Shown here one piece after another: positions 1 through 6,359 of a stretch of DNA of 9,379 bases. Both the position numbers and the translations under genes were made by a program. Origin of the DNA: Ruminococcaceae bacterium UBA6392 (GTDB lineage Bacteria; Bacillota; Clostridia; Oscillospirales; Acutalibacteraceae); NCBI GenBank assembly GCA_002438685.1, contig DJQG01000036.1, positions 1-9,379 of the forward strand. The letters run 5' to 3'. Below the pieces are notes generated by a model, which did no database searches, had not been told where the DNA came from, and worked only from the letters and a program-made list of their open reading frames with translations. Numbering within the stretch: position 1 is the stretch's first letter; every line of letters starts with the position of its first letter.

Positions 1-2575
1 CCTTGCCGCCAAATGAGATAACAGCCTTGATTTTTGAAAAATCAATCGCATCCGAATCAACTGCGCCGAGAGAAACAGTCTTTTCTCGGTTTGCACCGAT
101 ATAAAAATCCGTACCGAAGATTTTTTTAAATTTTTCGCAGTCGTCTGCGCTGATGTCCCGGTCAATATTGCCCATGTCAACAAGAGTGCAGCCGAGCTTT
201 TTGCTGAGCTTTGCGGCTTTTTCAAGCTCATTGTCTGTCATATTTTCACATACCGTGACGGCAATCTCGGCGGGCGAGAAGCAAGCTGTTTTCTCTGATG
301 TTATTTCCGCGGCGCGTTCAAGAGAAACGGTCACTCCGCCCGATTTGCAGACCTTCAGCCTGTCTGCATTGGCGAGCTTGCTCAAGCCGAACTTGCCGTA
401 TGCACATATGATATCTCCGTTTGCCGGCTCGCACCGGGTTATCGAATTGCCGCTCGAAAAAACATTTATCGCGCATTTTGCGGCGCATCCGGTGCAGTGC
501 GTTGCGGTGCAATTTTCGCAGAGCGGAACATCCTTTTTGAACGGTATTTTTTCAACAAGTGCGCCCGTCGGGCAGAGAGATACGCATTGTCCGCATGAGA
601 TGCACTGCGAATCTCCGAGCGATTTATAGAATTCCGGCGATACAACAGTTGTGAAGCCTCTTCCGGCGAGACCGATCGCGCCGACTCCCATGACCTGCGA
701 GCACACACGCACGCAAAGCCCGCAGAGAATACATTTGCCAGAGTCGCGCAGTATGTATTTGTGTCCTGCGTCTTTCTTTGCAGGCGATTTCTGACCCGCA
801 AAGCGCTCGAAATCTGCATTATATTTATTCGCGTAGTTTATGAGCTTGCACCTGTAATAGTCGAAGCATCCGCATTCAAGGCACCGCGAAGCTTCGCGCC
901 GCGCCTGCTCGTCGGTGAGCCCGAGTGCGACTTCGTCAAAGCTGTGCTTGCGCTCTTCTGCGGGGAGAACGCGCATCTTTTCGCGCGCGATATGTTCTCT
1001 GTCCGCAAGGTCGCTCTTGGTTATTTCGCGCTCGACAAGTATCGGCTTTTTGTAGCCTATAATATTCCCGCGAAGATAACTGTCAACAACCGCCGCGCTC
1101 TTCTGCGCTTCGCCTATAGCAGATATGGCTATGTCTGCACCCTTGTTCGTAGCGTCGCCGATTGCAAAAACGCCGCTTATATTTGTTCTGAATGTGCTCT
1201 CGTCTGCGCTTATCGTGCCGCGCGAGGTCTTGTCAAGTTCTTCGAATCCGCTGAGCTCGGGCTTCTGACCGATAGCCATTATTACGCTGTCAACTTCGAG
1301 AGTCTCGAACTTTCCATCTATCGGAACGGGCTTCCTCCTGCCGCTCGCATCGGGCTCGCCGAGCTCCATTATCTGAAGCTTTATTCCGCAGACCCTGCCG
1401 TACCGTGTCAAGATTTTATCGGGATTTGTGAGAAATCTGAAATCCACGCCTTCTTCCTGCGCCTCATCGATTTCGAGCGCGTCTGCGGGCATCTCATCGC
1501 GGGTGCGGCGGTAGATGATATAAACTTTCTCCGCGCCGAGGCGAACTGCCGTGCGGCAGGCATCCATTGCCGTGTTGCCTCCGCCGCATACGGCTACGCG
1601 CTTTCCGATATCAACGGGTGAGCCGAGTATCACCGAACGCAGGAAATCTATTCCGCCGAATACTCCTTCGGCATCCTCGCCGTCAACCCGCATTTTTGTG
1701 CTCGACCATGCGCCGGGTGCGGCGATTACTGCGTCGTATTCTTGGCTTAGCGCATCAAGAGAAATATCTCTGCCGATTTTTATATTATTTTTGAACTCTA
1801 CACCGAGTTTTTCAACGAGAGCCAATTCTTTGTCAAGCACTTCTTTCGGCAGTCTGTATTGCGGTATACCGTATCGGAGCATGCCGCCCATCTTCGGCAT
1901 CATGTCAAAAACGGTGACGCCGTGTCCTTTTATTGCAAGATAATATGCCGCCGATATTCCGCCCGGACCGCCGCCTATAATCGCGACATTTTTGCCCGTC
2001 GGTTCAGCAACTTCAGGCATGAATATATTTCCGCTTTCAAGATCGCGGTCTGCCGCATACGCCTTGAGCGCGGCTATAGATATAGGCTCTTCAACGAGTC
2101 CGCGTCTGCACTTTTTCTCGCACGGATGCGGGCATACTCTGCCTATTGATGCAGGCAGGGGAATCCTGCCTTTTATTACCGACAGAGCCTGTGCGTTTTC
2201 GCCGTTTGCGATAAGTCCGACATATCCCTGGCAGTCGGTGCCCGCAGGGCAGGCGAGAGAGCATGGGGCTTTGCAGTCTCCGGTGTGATCCGAAAGCAGC
2301 ATTTCGAGCGAGAATCTTCTCGCCCTGTTTATTCTGTCTGACTCTGTTATGATTTCCATTCCGTCTGCGGCTTCGATAGCGCAGGAGCGCATCAGCTTCG
2401 GACTGCCCTTGCATTCCACAACGCACATTCCGCATGCGCCGTATGGCTTGACCCGCTCGTCATGGCAGAGAGTCGGGATATCCGCGCCCGCCTTTCTTGC
2501 GGCTTCGAGCAGTGTTGAACCCTTTCTGACTTTTACGCTTTTCCCGTCAATGGTCAATGTAATATACTCTTTCAT
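1..2575 (-). CDS. Chimeric iron-sulfur flavoprotein, StnC/NuoG-like with NfnB (GltD)-like core; 3' end outside window
   Basis: 858 residues are visible without a stop; the C-terminus lies beyond the left edge. Domains seen, in order: a NuoG-type 2Fe-2S domain (C37, C48, C51, C65); a His/Cys and DPD/GltD-type Fe-S region (H97, C101, C105, C109, C115, then C148, C152, C156 in GRVCPHPCEKKC); a GltD/NfnB-like flavoprotein core with an FAD motif GGGPGG at 201-206, an NAD(P) motif GGGNTAMD at 331-338 followed by RR at 356-357, and AIGD ending at D474; a Cys patch (C565, C568, C570, C576); two 4Fe-4S clusters (C615/618/621/625 and C658/661/664/668-Pro); and a Mo-bis-MGD-type Fe-S domain (C694, C697, C701, C724) entering a molybdopterin-oxidoreductase-like fold. 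Following nuoE and nuoF, it most likely carries electrons between the NuoF flavin, ferredoxin and NADP(H), as in Stn transhydrogenase (inference). No H-cluster hydrogenase motif is visible. ATG 2575 is chosen over ATG 2578 because it lies 7 nt, not 4, from GGAGG. Confidence 0.85.
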   Translation of the reverse strand, partial: MKEYITLTIDGKSVKVRKGSTLLEAARKAGADIPTLCHDERVKPYGACGMCVVECKGSPKLMRSCAIEAADGMEIITESDRINRARRFSLEMLLSDHTGDCKAPCSLACPAGTDCQGYVGLIANGENAQALSVIKGRIPLPASIGRVCPHPCEKKCRRGLVEEPISIAALKAYAADRDLESGNIFMPEVAEPTGKNVAIIGGGPGGISAAYYLAIKGHGVTVFDMMPKMGGMLRYGIPQYRLPKEVLDKELALVEKLGVEFKNNIKIGRDISLDALSQEYDAVIAAPGAWSSTKMRVDGEDAEGVFGGIDFLRSVILGSPVDIGKRVAVCGGGNTAMDACRTAVRLGAEKVYIIYRRTRDEMPADALEIDEAQEEGVDFRFLTNPDKILTRYGRVCGIKLQIMELGEPDASGRRKPVPIDGKFETLEVDSVIMAIGQKPELSGFEELDKTSRGTISADESTFRTNISGVFAIGDATNKGADIAISAIGEAQKSAAVVDSYLRGNIIGYKKPILVEREITKSDLADREHIAREKMRVLPAEERKHSFDEVALGLTDEQARREASRCLECGCFDYYRCKLINYANKYNADFERFAGQKSPAKKDAGHKYILRDSGKCILCGLCVRVCSQVMGVGAIGLAGRGFTTVVSPEFYKSLGDSQCISCGQCVSLCPTGALVEKIPFKKDVPLCENCTATHCTGCAAKCAINVFSSGNSITRCEPANGDIICAYGKFGLSKLANADRLKVCKSGGVTVSLERAAEITSEKTACFSPAEIAVTVCENMTDNELEKAAKLSKKLGCTLVDMGNIDRDISADDCEKFKKIFGTDFYIGANREKTVSLGAVDSDAIDFSKIKAVISFGGK

Positions 2576-2580
2576 CATCA

Positions 2581-2589
2581 CACCTCCTT
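2581..2589 (-). promoter_or_regulatory. Shine-Dalgarno embedded in the nuoF-like stop codon
   Basis: On the minus strand the sequence reads AAGGAGGTG, an almost perfect anti-16S match. It shares bases with the TAA stop of the upstream nuoF-like gene (2588-2590). Two tandem ATGs follow at 2578 and 2575. The second has the better spacing of 7 nt and is taken as the start. The overlap suggests that ribosomes ending on nuoF start the chimeric subunit, which helps keep the subunits in balance. Confidence 0.8.
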
Positions 2590-4336
2590 ACTTTATAAAT
2601 ATCGCGTCAAAGCGGCACGCAGCCTTGCAGCTGCCGCATTTTATGCACTTGCCGCTGTCTATTTTGTGCGGCTTTTTCACTTCGCCGGATATCGCGCCGA
2701 CCGGGCATTTCTTGCTGCACAGCGTGCACCCGCGGCATTTGTCAGAGTCTATATGATAGCTTATAAGCTCCGTACATTCTCCGGCGGGACAGCGGTGTTC
2801 TTTTATGTGAGCCTCGTATTCGTCGCGGAAATATCTGAGCGTGGTGAGCACGGGATTCGGAGCAGTCTGACCGAGTCCGCAGAGCGAGCCGTCCTTTATC
2901 TGAGCGCACAGCTCTTCGAGCAGCTCGATATCTCCGTCTCTGCCATTGCCCTGGCATATCCGCTCAAGAGTTTCTCTCAGGCGCATAGTGCCGATGCGGC
3001 AGGGGACGCACTTCCCGCACGACTCGTTCGTTGTGAAATCGAGAAAGAATTTTGCCATACGCACCATGCATGTGCTCTCGTCCATAACGACCATTCCGCC
3101 GGAACCCATTATCGCACCCGTTGCCGAAAGAGCCTTGTAGTCTATAACCGTGTCGGCAAGTTGCGCGGGGATGCATCCGCCCGACGGGCCGCCGAGCTGA
3201 ACGCCCTTGAACTTTTTGCCGCCGCGTATTCCGCCGCCGATATCAAAAATAACATCTCTGAGCGTCTTGCCCATCGGTATTTCAATGAGTCCACCGCGCT
3301 TTATCTTGCCTGTCAGCGCAAAAACTTTCGTGCCTTTGCTGGTCTCGGTTCCGATGGAAGCAAACGCATCTCCGCCGTTGTTGATTATCCATGTTACATT
3401 TGCGAATGTCTCAACATTGTTTATGTTCGATGGCTTATTCATATATCCCGACTGCGCGGGGAACGGCGGCTTGAGGCGCGGCATACCGCGCTGACCCTCA
3501 AGAGATTCGATGAGAGCTGTCTCTTCGCCGCAGACAAATGCGCCGGCACCTGCCTTGATTCTGAATCTGCATGAGAATCCTGAAGAGAGAATATTTTCGC
3601 CTATATAGCCTTTTTCCTCAGCTTGTTCAATTGCGTTACGAAGCCTTTTTATAGCCAGTGGATATTCCGCGCGGACATAGACTATTGCTTCTTTTGCACC
3701 TATAGCATACGCTGCGATGAGCATACCCTCTATCAGAGCGTGCGGGTCGCTTTCAATAACAGCTCTGTCCATAAATGCTCCCGGGTCGCCCTCGTCGGCG
3801 TTGCATATCAGATATTTTTCCTCTCCTGCACTCTGCCTTGCGGCGTTCCATTTGAACCATGTCGGGAAGCCAGCGCCTCCGCGTCCGGCGAGTCCGGAAA
3901 TTTTTATCTCTTCGATTACCTGTTCGGGTGTCATTGTTTTCAGAATTTTTGAAAGCGCCGTGTATCCGCCGTGCTTTTCGTAATCTTCGATGCTCTCCGG
4001 CTCGGTTATTCCGCACCTGCGCAGGGCTATTCGAGTCTGTTTTTCGAGAAAGCCTTTGTCGTCGTCGGATATAACAAGAGAGCTTATCTGCGATATATCG
4101 CCGCTTTCCGTGAAGCTTATAATTCTGTCAACATCATCGGGACTTACTTTAACGAGCCTTGCCGTGAGCGCATCGCCGTTATAGATATCAACAATAGGCT
4201 CGAGAAAACACATTCCGATGCATCCGACCGCATGAACTGTATAATTTCCGCTGTTCTTCTCGTCGAGCAGTTTATGTATCTTTCCGGCTCCCGCCGATAT
4301 ACCGCAGCTGCCTTCTCCGATTTTTATTTTATACAT
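2588..4336 (-). CDS. nuoF: NuoF/HydB-like NADH-oxidising FMN iron-sulfur subunit with C-terminal 2x[4Fe-4S]
   Basis: 582 residues. An N-terminal thioredoxin-like 2Fe-2S domain shows C11, C39 and C43; the position of a fourth Cys appears to be I6. The NADH/FMN core shows the glycine-rich GLAGRGGAGFPTW at 148-160, NADEGDPGAFMDR at 179-191 and the AGAGAFVCGEETAL stretch from 262. The NuoF 4Fe-4S cluster is C440-x2-C443-x2-C446 with C486. A C-terminal ferredoxin domain carries C534/537/540/544 and C564/567/570/574. This domain is absent from respiratory complex I NuoF and typical of soluble bifurcating HydB/StnB-type proteins. C461, H514, C516 and C521 could form a zinc-like site as I recall for HydB (hedged). 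In this family the FMN takes electrons from NAD(H) and is the proposed bifurcation site. The start ATG is preceded by AAAGGAGG at 9 nt and overlaps the nuoE-like gene by 8 bp. The symbol is family-level only; no membrane complex I genes are visible. Confidence 0.93.
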   Translation of the reverse strand: MYKIKIGEGSCGISAGAGKIHKLLDEKNSGNYTVHAVGCIGMCFLEPIVDIYNGDALTARLVKVSPDDVDRIISFTESGDISQISSLVISDDDKGFLEKQTRIALRRCGITEPESIEDYEKHGGYTALSKILKTMTPEQVIEEIKISGLAGRGGAGFPTWFKWNAARQSAGEEKYLICNADEGDPGAFMDRAVIESDPHALIEGMLIAAYAIGAKEAIVYVRAEYPLAIKRLRNAIEQAEEKGYIGENILSSGFSCRFRIKAGAGAFVCGEETALIESLEGQRGMPRLKPPFPAQSGYMNKPSNINNVETFANVTWIINNGGDAFASIGTETSKGTKVFALTGKIKRGGLIEIPMGKTLRDVIFDIGGGIRGGKKFKGVQLGGPSGGCIPAQLADTVIDYKALSATGAIMGSGGMVVMDESTCMVRMAKFFLDFTTNESCGKCVPCRIGTMRLRETLERICQGNGRDGDIELLEELCAQIKDGSLCGLGQTAPNPVLTTLRYFRDEYEAHIKEHRCPAGECTELISYHIDSDKCRGCTLCSKKCPVGAISGEVKKPHKIDSGKCIKCGSCKAACRFDAIFIK

Positions 4337-4823
4337 CGGCGCCAGCCTCCTTTGCCTTTTCGGCGATTATCTCTTTGACTCTTTGCGGAGTCAGACTGCC
4401 GTAGGTCTCGGAATTTATCATCATAACAGGGGAGAGTGAGCAGCAGCCGAGGCAGGCGACGGTTTTCAGCGTGAAAAGTCCGTCCGGCGTTGTCTCGCCG
4501 TCATGTATGCCGAGTGCTTCGAACACGGCTTTTTCTATCATCTCGGAGCCGTTGACATGGCACGCCGTGCCCTGACAGAGCATTATAAAATATCTGCCGA
4601 CCGGCGTGAAACGAAACTGCGCGTAGAATGTCGCAACGCCGAAAACGGTCGCCGGGGCTATGCCCATTTCTATTGCCGCATGACACAGAGCATCCTCGGG
4701 CAGATAGCCGTAAATATCCTGAATCTCCTGCATCACGGTTATAAGCGAACCCGCGATGTTTTTATATTTGTTTATGACGGGCTCAATGAGACTTAAATCG
4801 CTTGCCTTTGCCGGATTTTCCAT
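4329..4823 (-). CDS. nuoE: NuoE/HydC-like thioredoxin-fold [2Fe-2S] subunit
   Basis: 164 residues, normal for NuoE. An N-terminal helical part (about 10-60, with the MQEIQDIYGYLP signature at 31-42) is followed by the FGVATFYAQF motif at 61-70 and a thioredoxin-like domain with 2Fe-2S ligands C83-x4-C88 (LCQGTACH) and C124-x3-C128 (ACLGCC). In this family the subunit docks on NuoF and holds the [2Fe-2S] cluster near the flavin. It is cytoplasmic, with no signal peptide or membrane segment. It is the first gene of the leftward redox operon, preceded by GGAGG 7 nt before the ATG and by a strong promoter. Its stop overlaps the nuoF-like start. The symbol names the family; given the neighbours, a StnA/HydC-type role in a soluble bifurcating complex is more likely than a part in complex I. 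Confidence 0.93.
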   Translation of the reverse strand: MENPAKASDLSLIEPVINKYKNIAGSLITVMQEIQDIYGYLPEDALCHAAIEMGIAPATVFGVATFYAQFRFTPVGRYFIMLCQGTACHVNGSEMIEKAVFEALGIHDGETTPDGLFTLKTVACLGCCSLSPVMMINSETYGSLTPQRVKEIIAEKAKEAGADV

Positions 4824-4854
4824 ATCTTCTCCTCCGTTGACATAGGTTTATTCA

Positions 4855-4883
4855 ATTATACGCTATGGACATAAGCTTTTCAA
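4855..4883 (-). promoter_or_regulatory. Sigma-A-type promoter of the nuoE-nuoF-chimera operon
   Basis: Read on the minus strand, TTGAAA (4883-4878) is followed by a 17-bp spacer and a perfect TATAAT (4860-4855). Transcription should begin near 4848, giving a leader of about 25 nt with a GGAGG before the nuoE-like ATG at 4823. The spacer holds the small palindrome TATGGACATA (+ strand 4864-4873), and GACATA recurs at 4839-4844. No clear Rex or Fnr operator was recognised. Confidence 0.75.
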
Positions 4884-4945
4884 TATCGTGCGGGCACTTA
4901 TCCGTATGTAAAAATCAGGCGGCATTTTTTTGTATATTATGCGTG

Positions 4946-4974
4946 TTGAAAAAGCGAATGGTTTGTTGTACTAT
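4946..4974 (+). promoter_or_regulatory. Possible distal rightward promoter in the divergent region
   Basis: TTGAAA (4946-4951), a 17-bp spacer and TACTAT (4969-4974). The -10 box matches consensus at only 4 of 6 positions. It would give a leader of roughly 155 nt before the glycosyltransferase start. The proximal candidate at 5042-5070 is better. Confidence 0.25.
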
Positions 4975-5041
4975 ATTAAGCACTTCATGAGCCACTGAAA
5001 ATAATGTGGCAAATAATCCACAGTTTACCTGAATTTGTCGG

Positions 5042-5070
5042 TTGAACAGTGTGACAAAATGTGATAAAAT
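5042..5070 (+). promoter_or_regulatory. Likely promoter of the glycosyltransferase gene
   Basis: TTGAAC (5042-5047), a 17-bp spacer and TAAAAT (5065-5070), differing from consensus by one or two bases in each box. The predicted start near 5077 gives a leader of about 60 nt. The promoter overlaps near-tandem words: TGTGACAAAATG followed directly by TGATAAAATG, and ATGTGATA at 5059-5066 and again at 5082-5089. Small inverted repeats ATGTAGACAT (5069-5078) and ACATGATATGT (5075-5085) sit at the start site. These could form an operator, but no regulator can be named. Confidence 0.6.
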
Positions 5071-5088
5071 GTAGACATGATATGTGAT

Positions 5089-5121
5089 ACGCGCCAATCG
5101 GACGCGTGCGGCAGAGCCGCA
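5089..5121 (+). promoter_or_regulatory. Two short hairpins in the glycosyltransferase leader
   Basis: ACGCG (5089-5093) can pair with CGCGT (5103-5107) across a 9-nt loop. TGCGGC (5107-5112) can pair with GCCGCA (5116-5121) across an AGA loop. The second hairpin ends just before the ribosome site GGGAG at 5125-5129. They are too short, and lack the T-tract, to be a terminator; a role in tuning translation is only an inference. Confidence 0.35.
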
Positions 5122-5135
5122 AAAGGGAGATTTGA

Positions 5136-6311
5136 GTGGTGGAAAAGCTGGTTTCAATCATAATGCCGGCGTATAACTGCATGGAATATATTGCGCAGAG
5201 CATAAGATCCGTGCAGAATCAGACTTACCGTAATTGGGAACTCATCGTTGCCGATGACAATTCCACGGACGGTACGGTCGATACGGTGCGCAGTATGGCA
5301 GCAGACGACAACAGAATACAGCTGCTTGAAACCGATATCAATCTCGGTCCGGCGGCGGCTCGCAACAGGGCGATAAATGCGGCGCGGGGTGATTATATCG
5401 CCTTTCTCGACAGCGATGATATCTGGTTTCCGGACAAGCTTCGCCGTCAGATAAGCTTCATGGAACAAACCGGATATGATTTTACATACACCGCATATGA
5501 AAAAATAAACGAACGCAGCGAGAAAATGGGGATTGTTGTTTCTGCACCGAAGAGTGTGAATTATTCTTCGATGCTTTATCGCGGTGACCCTATAGGCAAT
5601 CTGACTGTGGTCTACGACGCAACAAAGCTTGGAAAGTTTTATGTTCCGGATATAAAAAAACGCAATGATTTTGCGCTTTGGCTGAAAATAATGCACGCCT
5701 GTGAGTGCGCATACGGACTCAATGAAGTTCTCGCAAGCTATCGTGTTCGCTCCGGGTCTATTTCATCCATGCGCAAGAGCAAGCTGCTAAAATATTATTG
5801 GAAGCTTTATCACGATATAGAAAAATTATCGAATGTGAAAGCTTCTGCGGCTATGGTGACTCTCATATTTTTTAAGTCTATAAGACAGACCGATCAAAGA
5901 ATGCAGAGAGTCAGAAATAATTTCAAAATCAGACGGAACGGAGAGAAAAAGATGGGTGATTTCGAAGAGCAGGTCAAAAATGCAATGGATATTGCAACTG
6001 CAATGAAGCTCGCAAAGGACAAGGTTGAAATAACAATAGAACGAACCGAGGAAAGCAAGACTGAAACAGTTATCCGCATCGATGAAGATGTTGATGATTT
6101 CGATATCGATGATACCGAGGATTGGACTCTCGAACAGCTTCGCGACAAATATGGCAAGATGGAAGATGAGCTCGACGAGTTGGAAAACAACGAGCCGGAT
6201 GATGAAGATGAAGAGGCTCACGAATCATGGGAAGAAAGATGCGACGATGTTCGTGATATAATGGACGAGCTTGAGGATAAAATCGACGATATGGAGTACG
6301 CCGAAAAATAA
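5136..6311 (+). CDS. Family 2 glycosyltransferase read in frame into an acidic C-terminal domain
   Basis: 391 residues, starting at GTG 5136 with GGGAG 6 nt upstream (a second GTG follows at 5139). Residues 5 to about 215 form a GT-A glycosyltransferase 2 domain: VSIIMPAYN at 6-14, DDNSTDG at 40-46, GPAAARNRA at 71-79, the metal/nucleotide-sugar DxD-type D92-S-D94 in FLDSDDIW, a probable catalytic base D178 in KRNDFALWLK, and SYRVRSGSIS at 201-210. Relatives of this type usually end near residue 250, by my recollection. Such enzymes pass a sugar from a nucleotide donor to surface-polysaccharide or glycan acceptors; donor and acceptor are unknown. Residues 273-391 are extremely acidic and unrelated. 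No other polysaccharide gene is visible, so this looks like an isolated one-gene unit closed by a terminator. It may be a true fusion or two overlapping in-frame genes (see 5952-6311). Confidence 0.8.
   Translation: MVEKLVSIIMPAYNCMEYIAQSIRSVQNQTYRNWELIVADDNSTDGTVDTVRSMAADDNRIQLLETDINLGPAAARNRAINAARGDYIAFLDSDDIWFPDKLRRQISFMEQTGYDFTYTAYEKINERSEKMGIVVSAPKSVNYSSMLYRGDPIGNLTVVYDATKLGKFYVPDIKKRNDFALWLKIMHACECAYGLNEVLASYRVRSGSISSMRKSKLLKYYWKLYHDIEKLSNVKASAAMVTLIFFKSIRQTDQRMQRVRNNFKIRRNGEKKMGDFEEQVKNAMDIATAMKLAKDKVEITIERTEESKTETVIRIDEDVDDFDIDDTEDWTLEQLRDKYGKMEDELDELENNEPDDEDEEAHESWEERCDDVRDIMDELEDKIDDMEYAEK
5940..5945 (+). promoter_or_regulatory. Internal Shine-Dalgarno for the acidic segment
   Basis: GGAGAG lies 6 nt before ATG 5952, which is in the same frame as the glycosyltransferase. 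This is as good as the site at 5125-5129 that serves the GTG start. It argues that the acidic C-terminal part can also be made as a free protein. Confidence 0.5.
5952..6311 (+). CDS. Acidic hypothetical protein (possible separate product, in frame with the glycosyltransferase)
   Basis: From ATG 5952 the frame encodes 119 residues. I count by hand 49 Asp/Glu against 14 Lys/Arg. After a short mixed helical start (about residues 1-25) comes a beta-like segment (VEITIERTEESKTETVIRI), an Asp-rich patch, then a long, probably helical or coiled-coil stretch starting WTLEQLRDKYGKMEDELDEL. A second acidic cluster and a final helix end in MEYAEK. There is no signal peptide, membrane segment or Cys pair. 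I do not recognise the family. The possibilities are an independent small gene whose upstream neighbour lost its stop, or an acidic tail on the glycosyltransferase. The internal ribosome site favours at least some separate translation. It overlaps the preceding entry entirely. Confidence 0.45.
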   Translation: MGDFEEQVKNAMDIATAMKLAKDKVEITIERTEESKTETVIRIDEDVDDFDIDDTEDWTLEQLRDKYGKMEDELDELENNEPDDEDEEAHESWEERCDDVRDIMDELEDKIDDMEYAEK

Positions 6312-6315
6312 GTTT

Positions 6316-6346
6316 AAATGAGCGAGGCTTTGAGTCTCGCTCATTT
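6316..6346 (+). terminator. Strong intrinsic terminator after the glycosyltransferase/acidic ORF, possibly bidirectional
   Basis: AAATGAGCGAG (6316-6326) pairs perfectly with CTCGCTCATTT (6336-6346). Inner bases can add three more pairs, including one G-T, leaving a TTG loop. A T-run (6344-6348) follows the stem, which begins 5 nt after the TAA stop. On the minus strand the stem is followed by ATTTAAACTTATTTTTC-like sequence, so it could also stop leftward transcripts coming from pmbA. Confidence 0.85.
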
Positions 6347-6359
6347 TTAATACGCGAAA

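Noticed and set aside
761..1621. 286-codon open frame on the plus strand
   Set aside because: It mirrors the NfnB-like core on the minus strand, which has intact FAD and NAD(P) motifs.
2..2575. [FeFe] hydrogenase catalytic subunit (HydA)
   Set aside because: The N-terminal Fe-S part resembles HydA/NuoG, but the H-cluster motifs are absent and the core is GltD/NfnB-like.
2666..3574. 302-codon open frame on the plus strand opposite the nuoF-like gene
   Set aside because: It is antisense to a clear NuoF homologue with all motifs; its translation is rich in Ala, Arg, Cys and Tyr and has no domain pattern.
5013..5024. TAATCCACA resembling a DnaA box
   Set aside because: Single imperfect copy with no cluster, AT-rich unwinding element or dnaA/dnaN genes nearby; not an origin.
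4915..5203. Small minus-strand open frames in the divergent intergenic region
   Set aside because: No ribosome site, they overlap the promoters and the glycosyltransferase start, and their composition is not protein-like.
5865..5876. Programmed -1 frameshift site at ATTTTTTA
   Set aside because: The T TTT TTA heptamer is not in the zero-frame phase needed for a canonical -1 site, and no downstream stimulatory structure was recognised; kept only as a homopolymer observation.
5154..6221. Minus-strand open frames over the glycosyltransferase and acidic segment
   Set aside because: Reverse complements of Asp/Glu and Lys codons give Ile/Phe/Ser-rich translations that look membrane-like by composition only.
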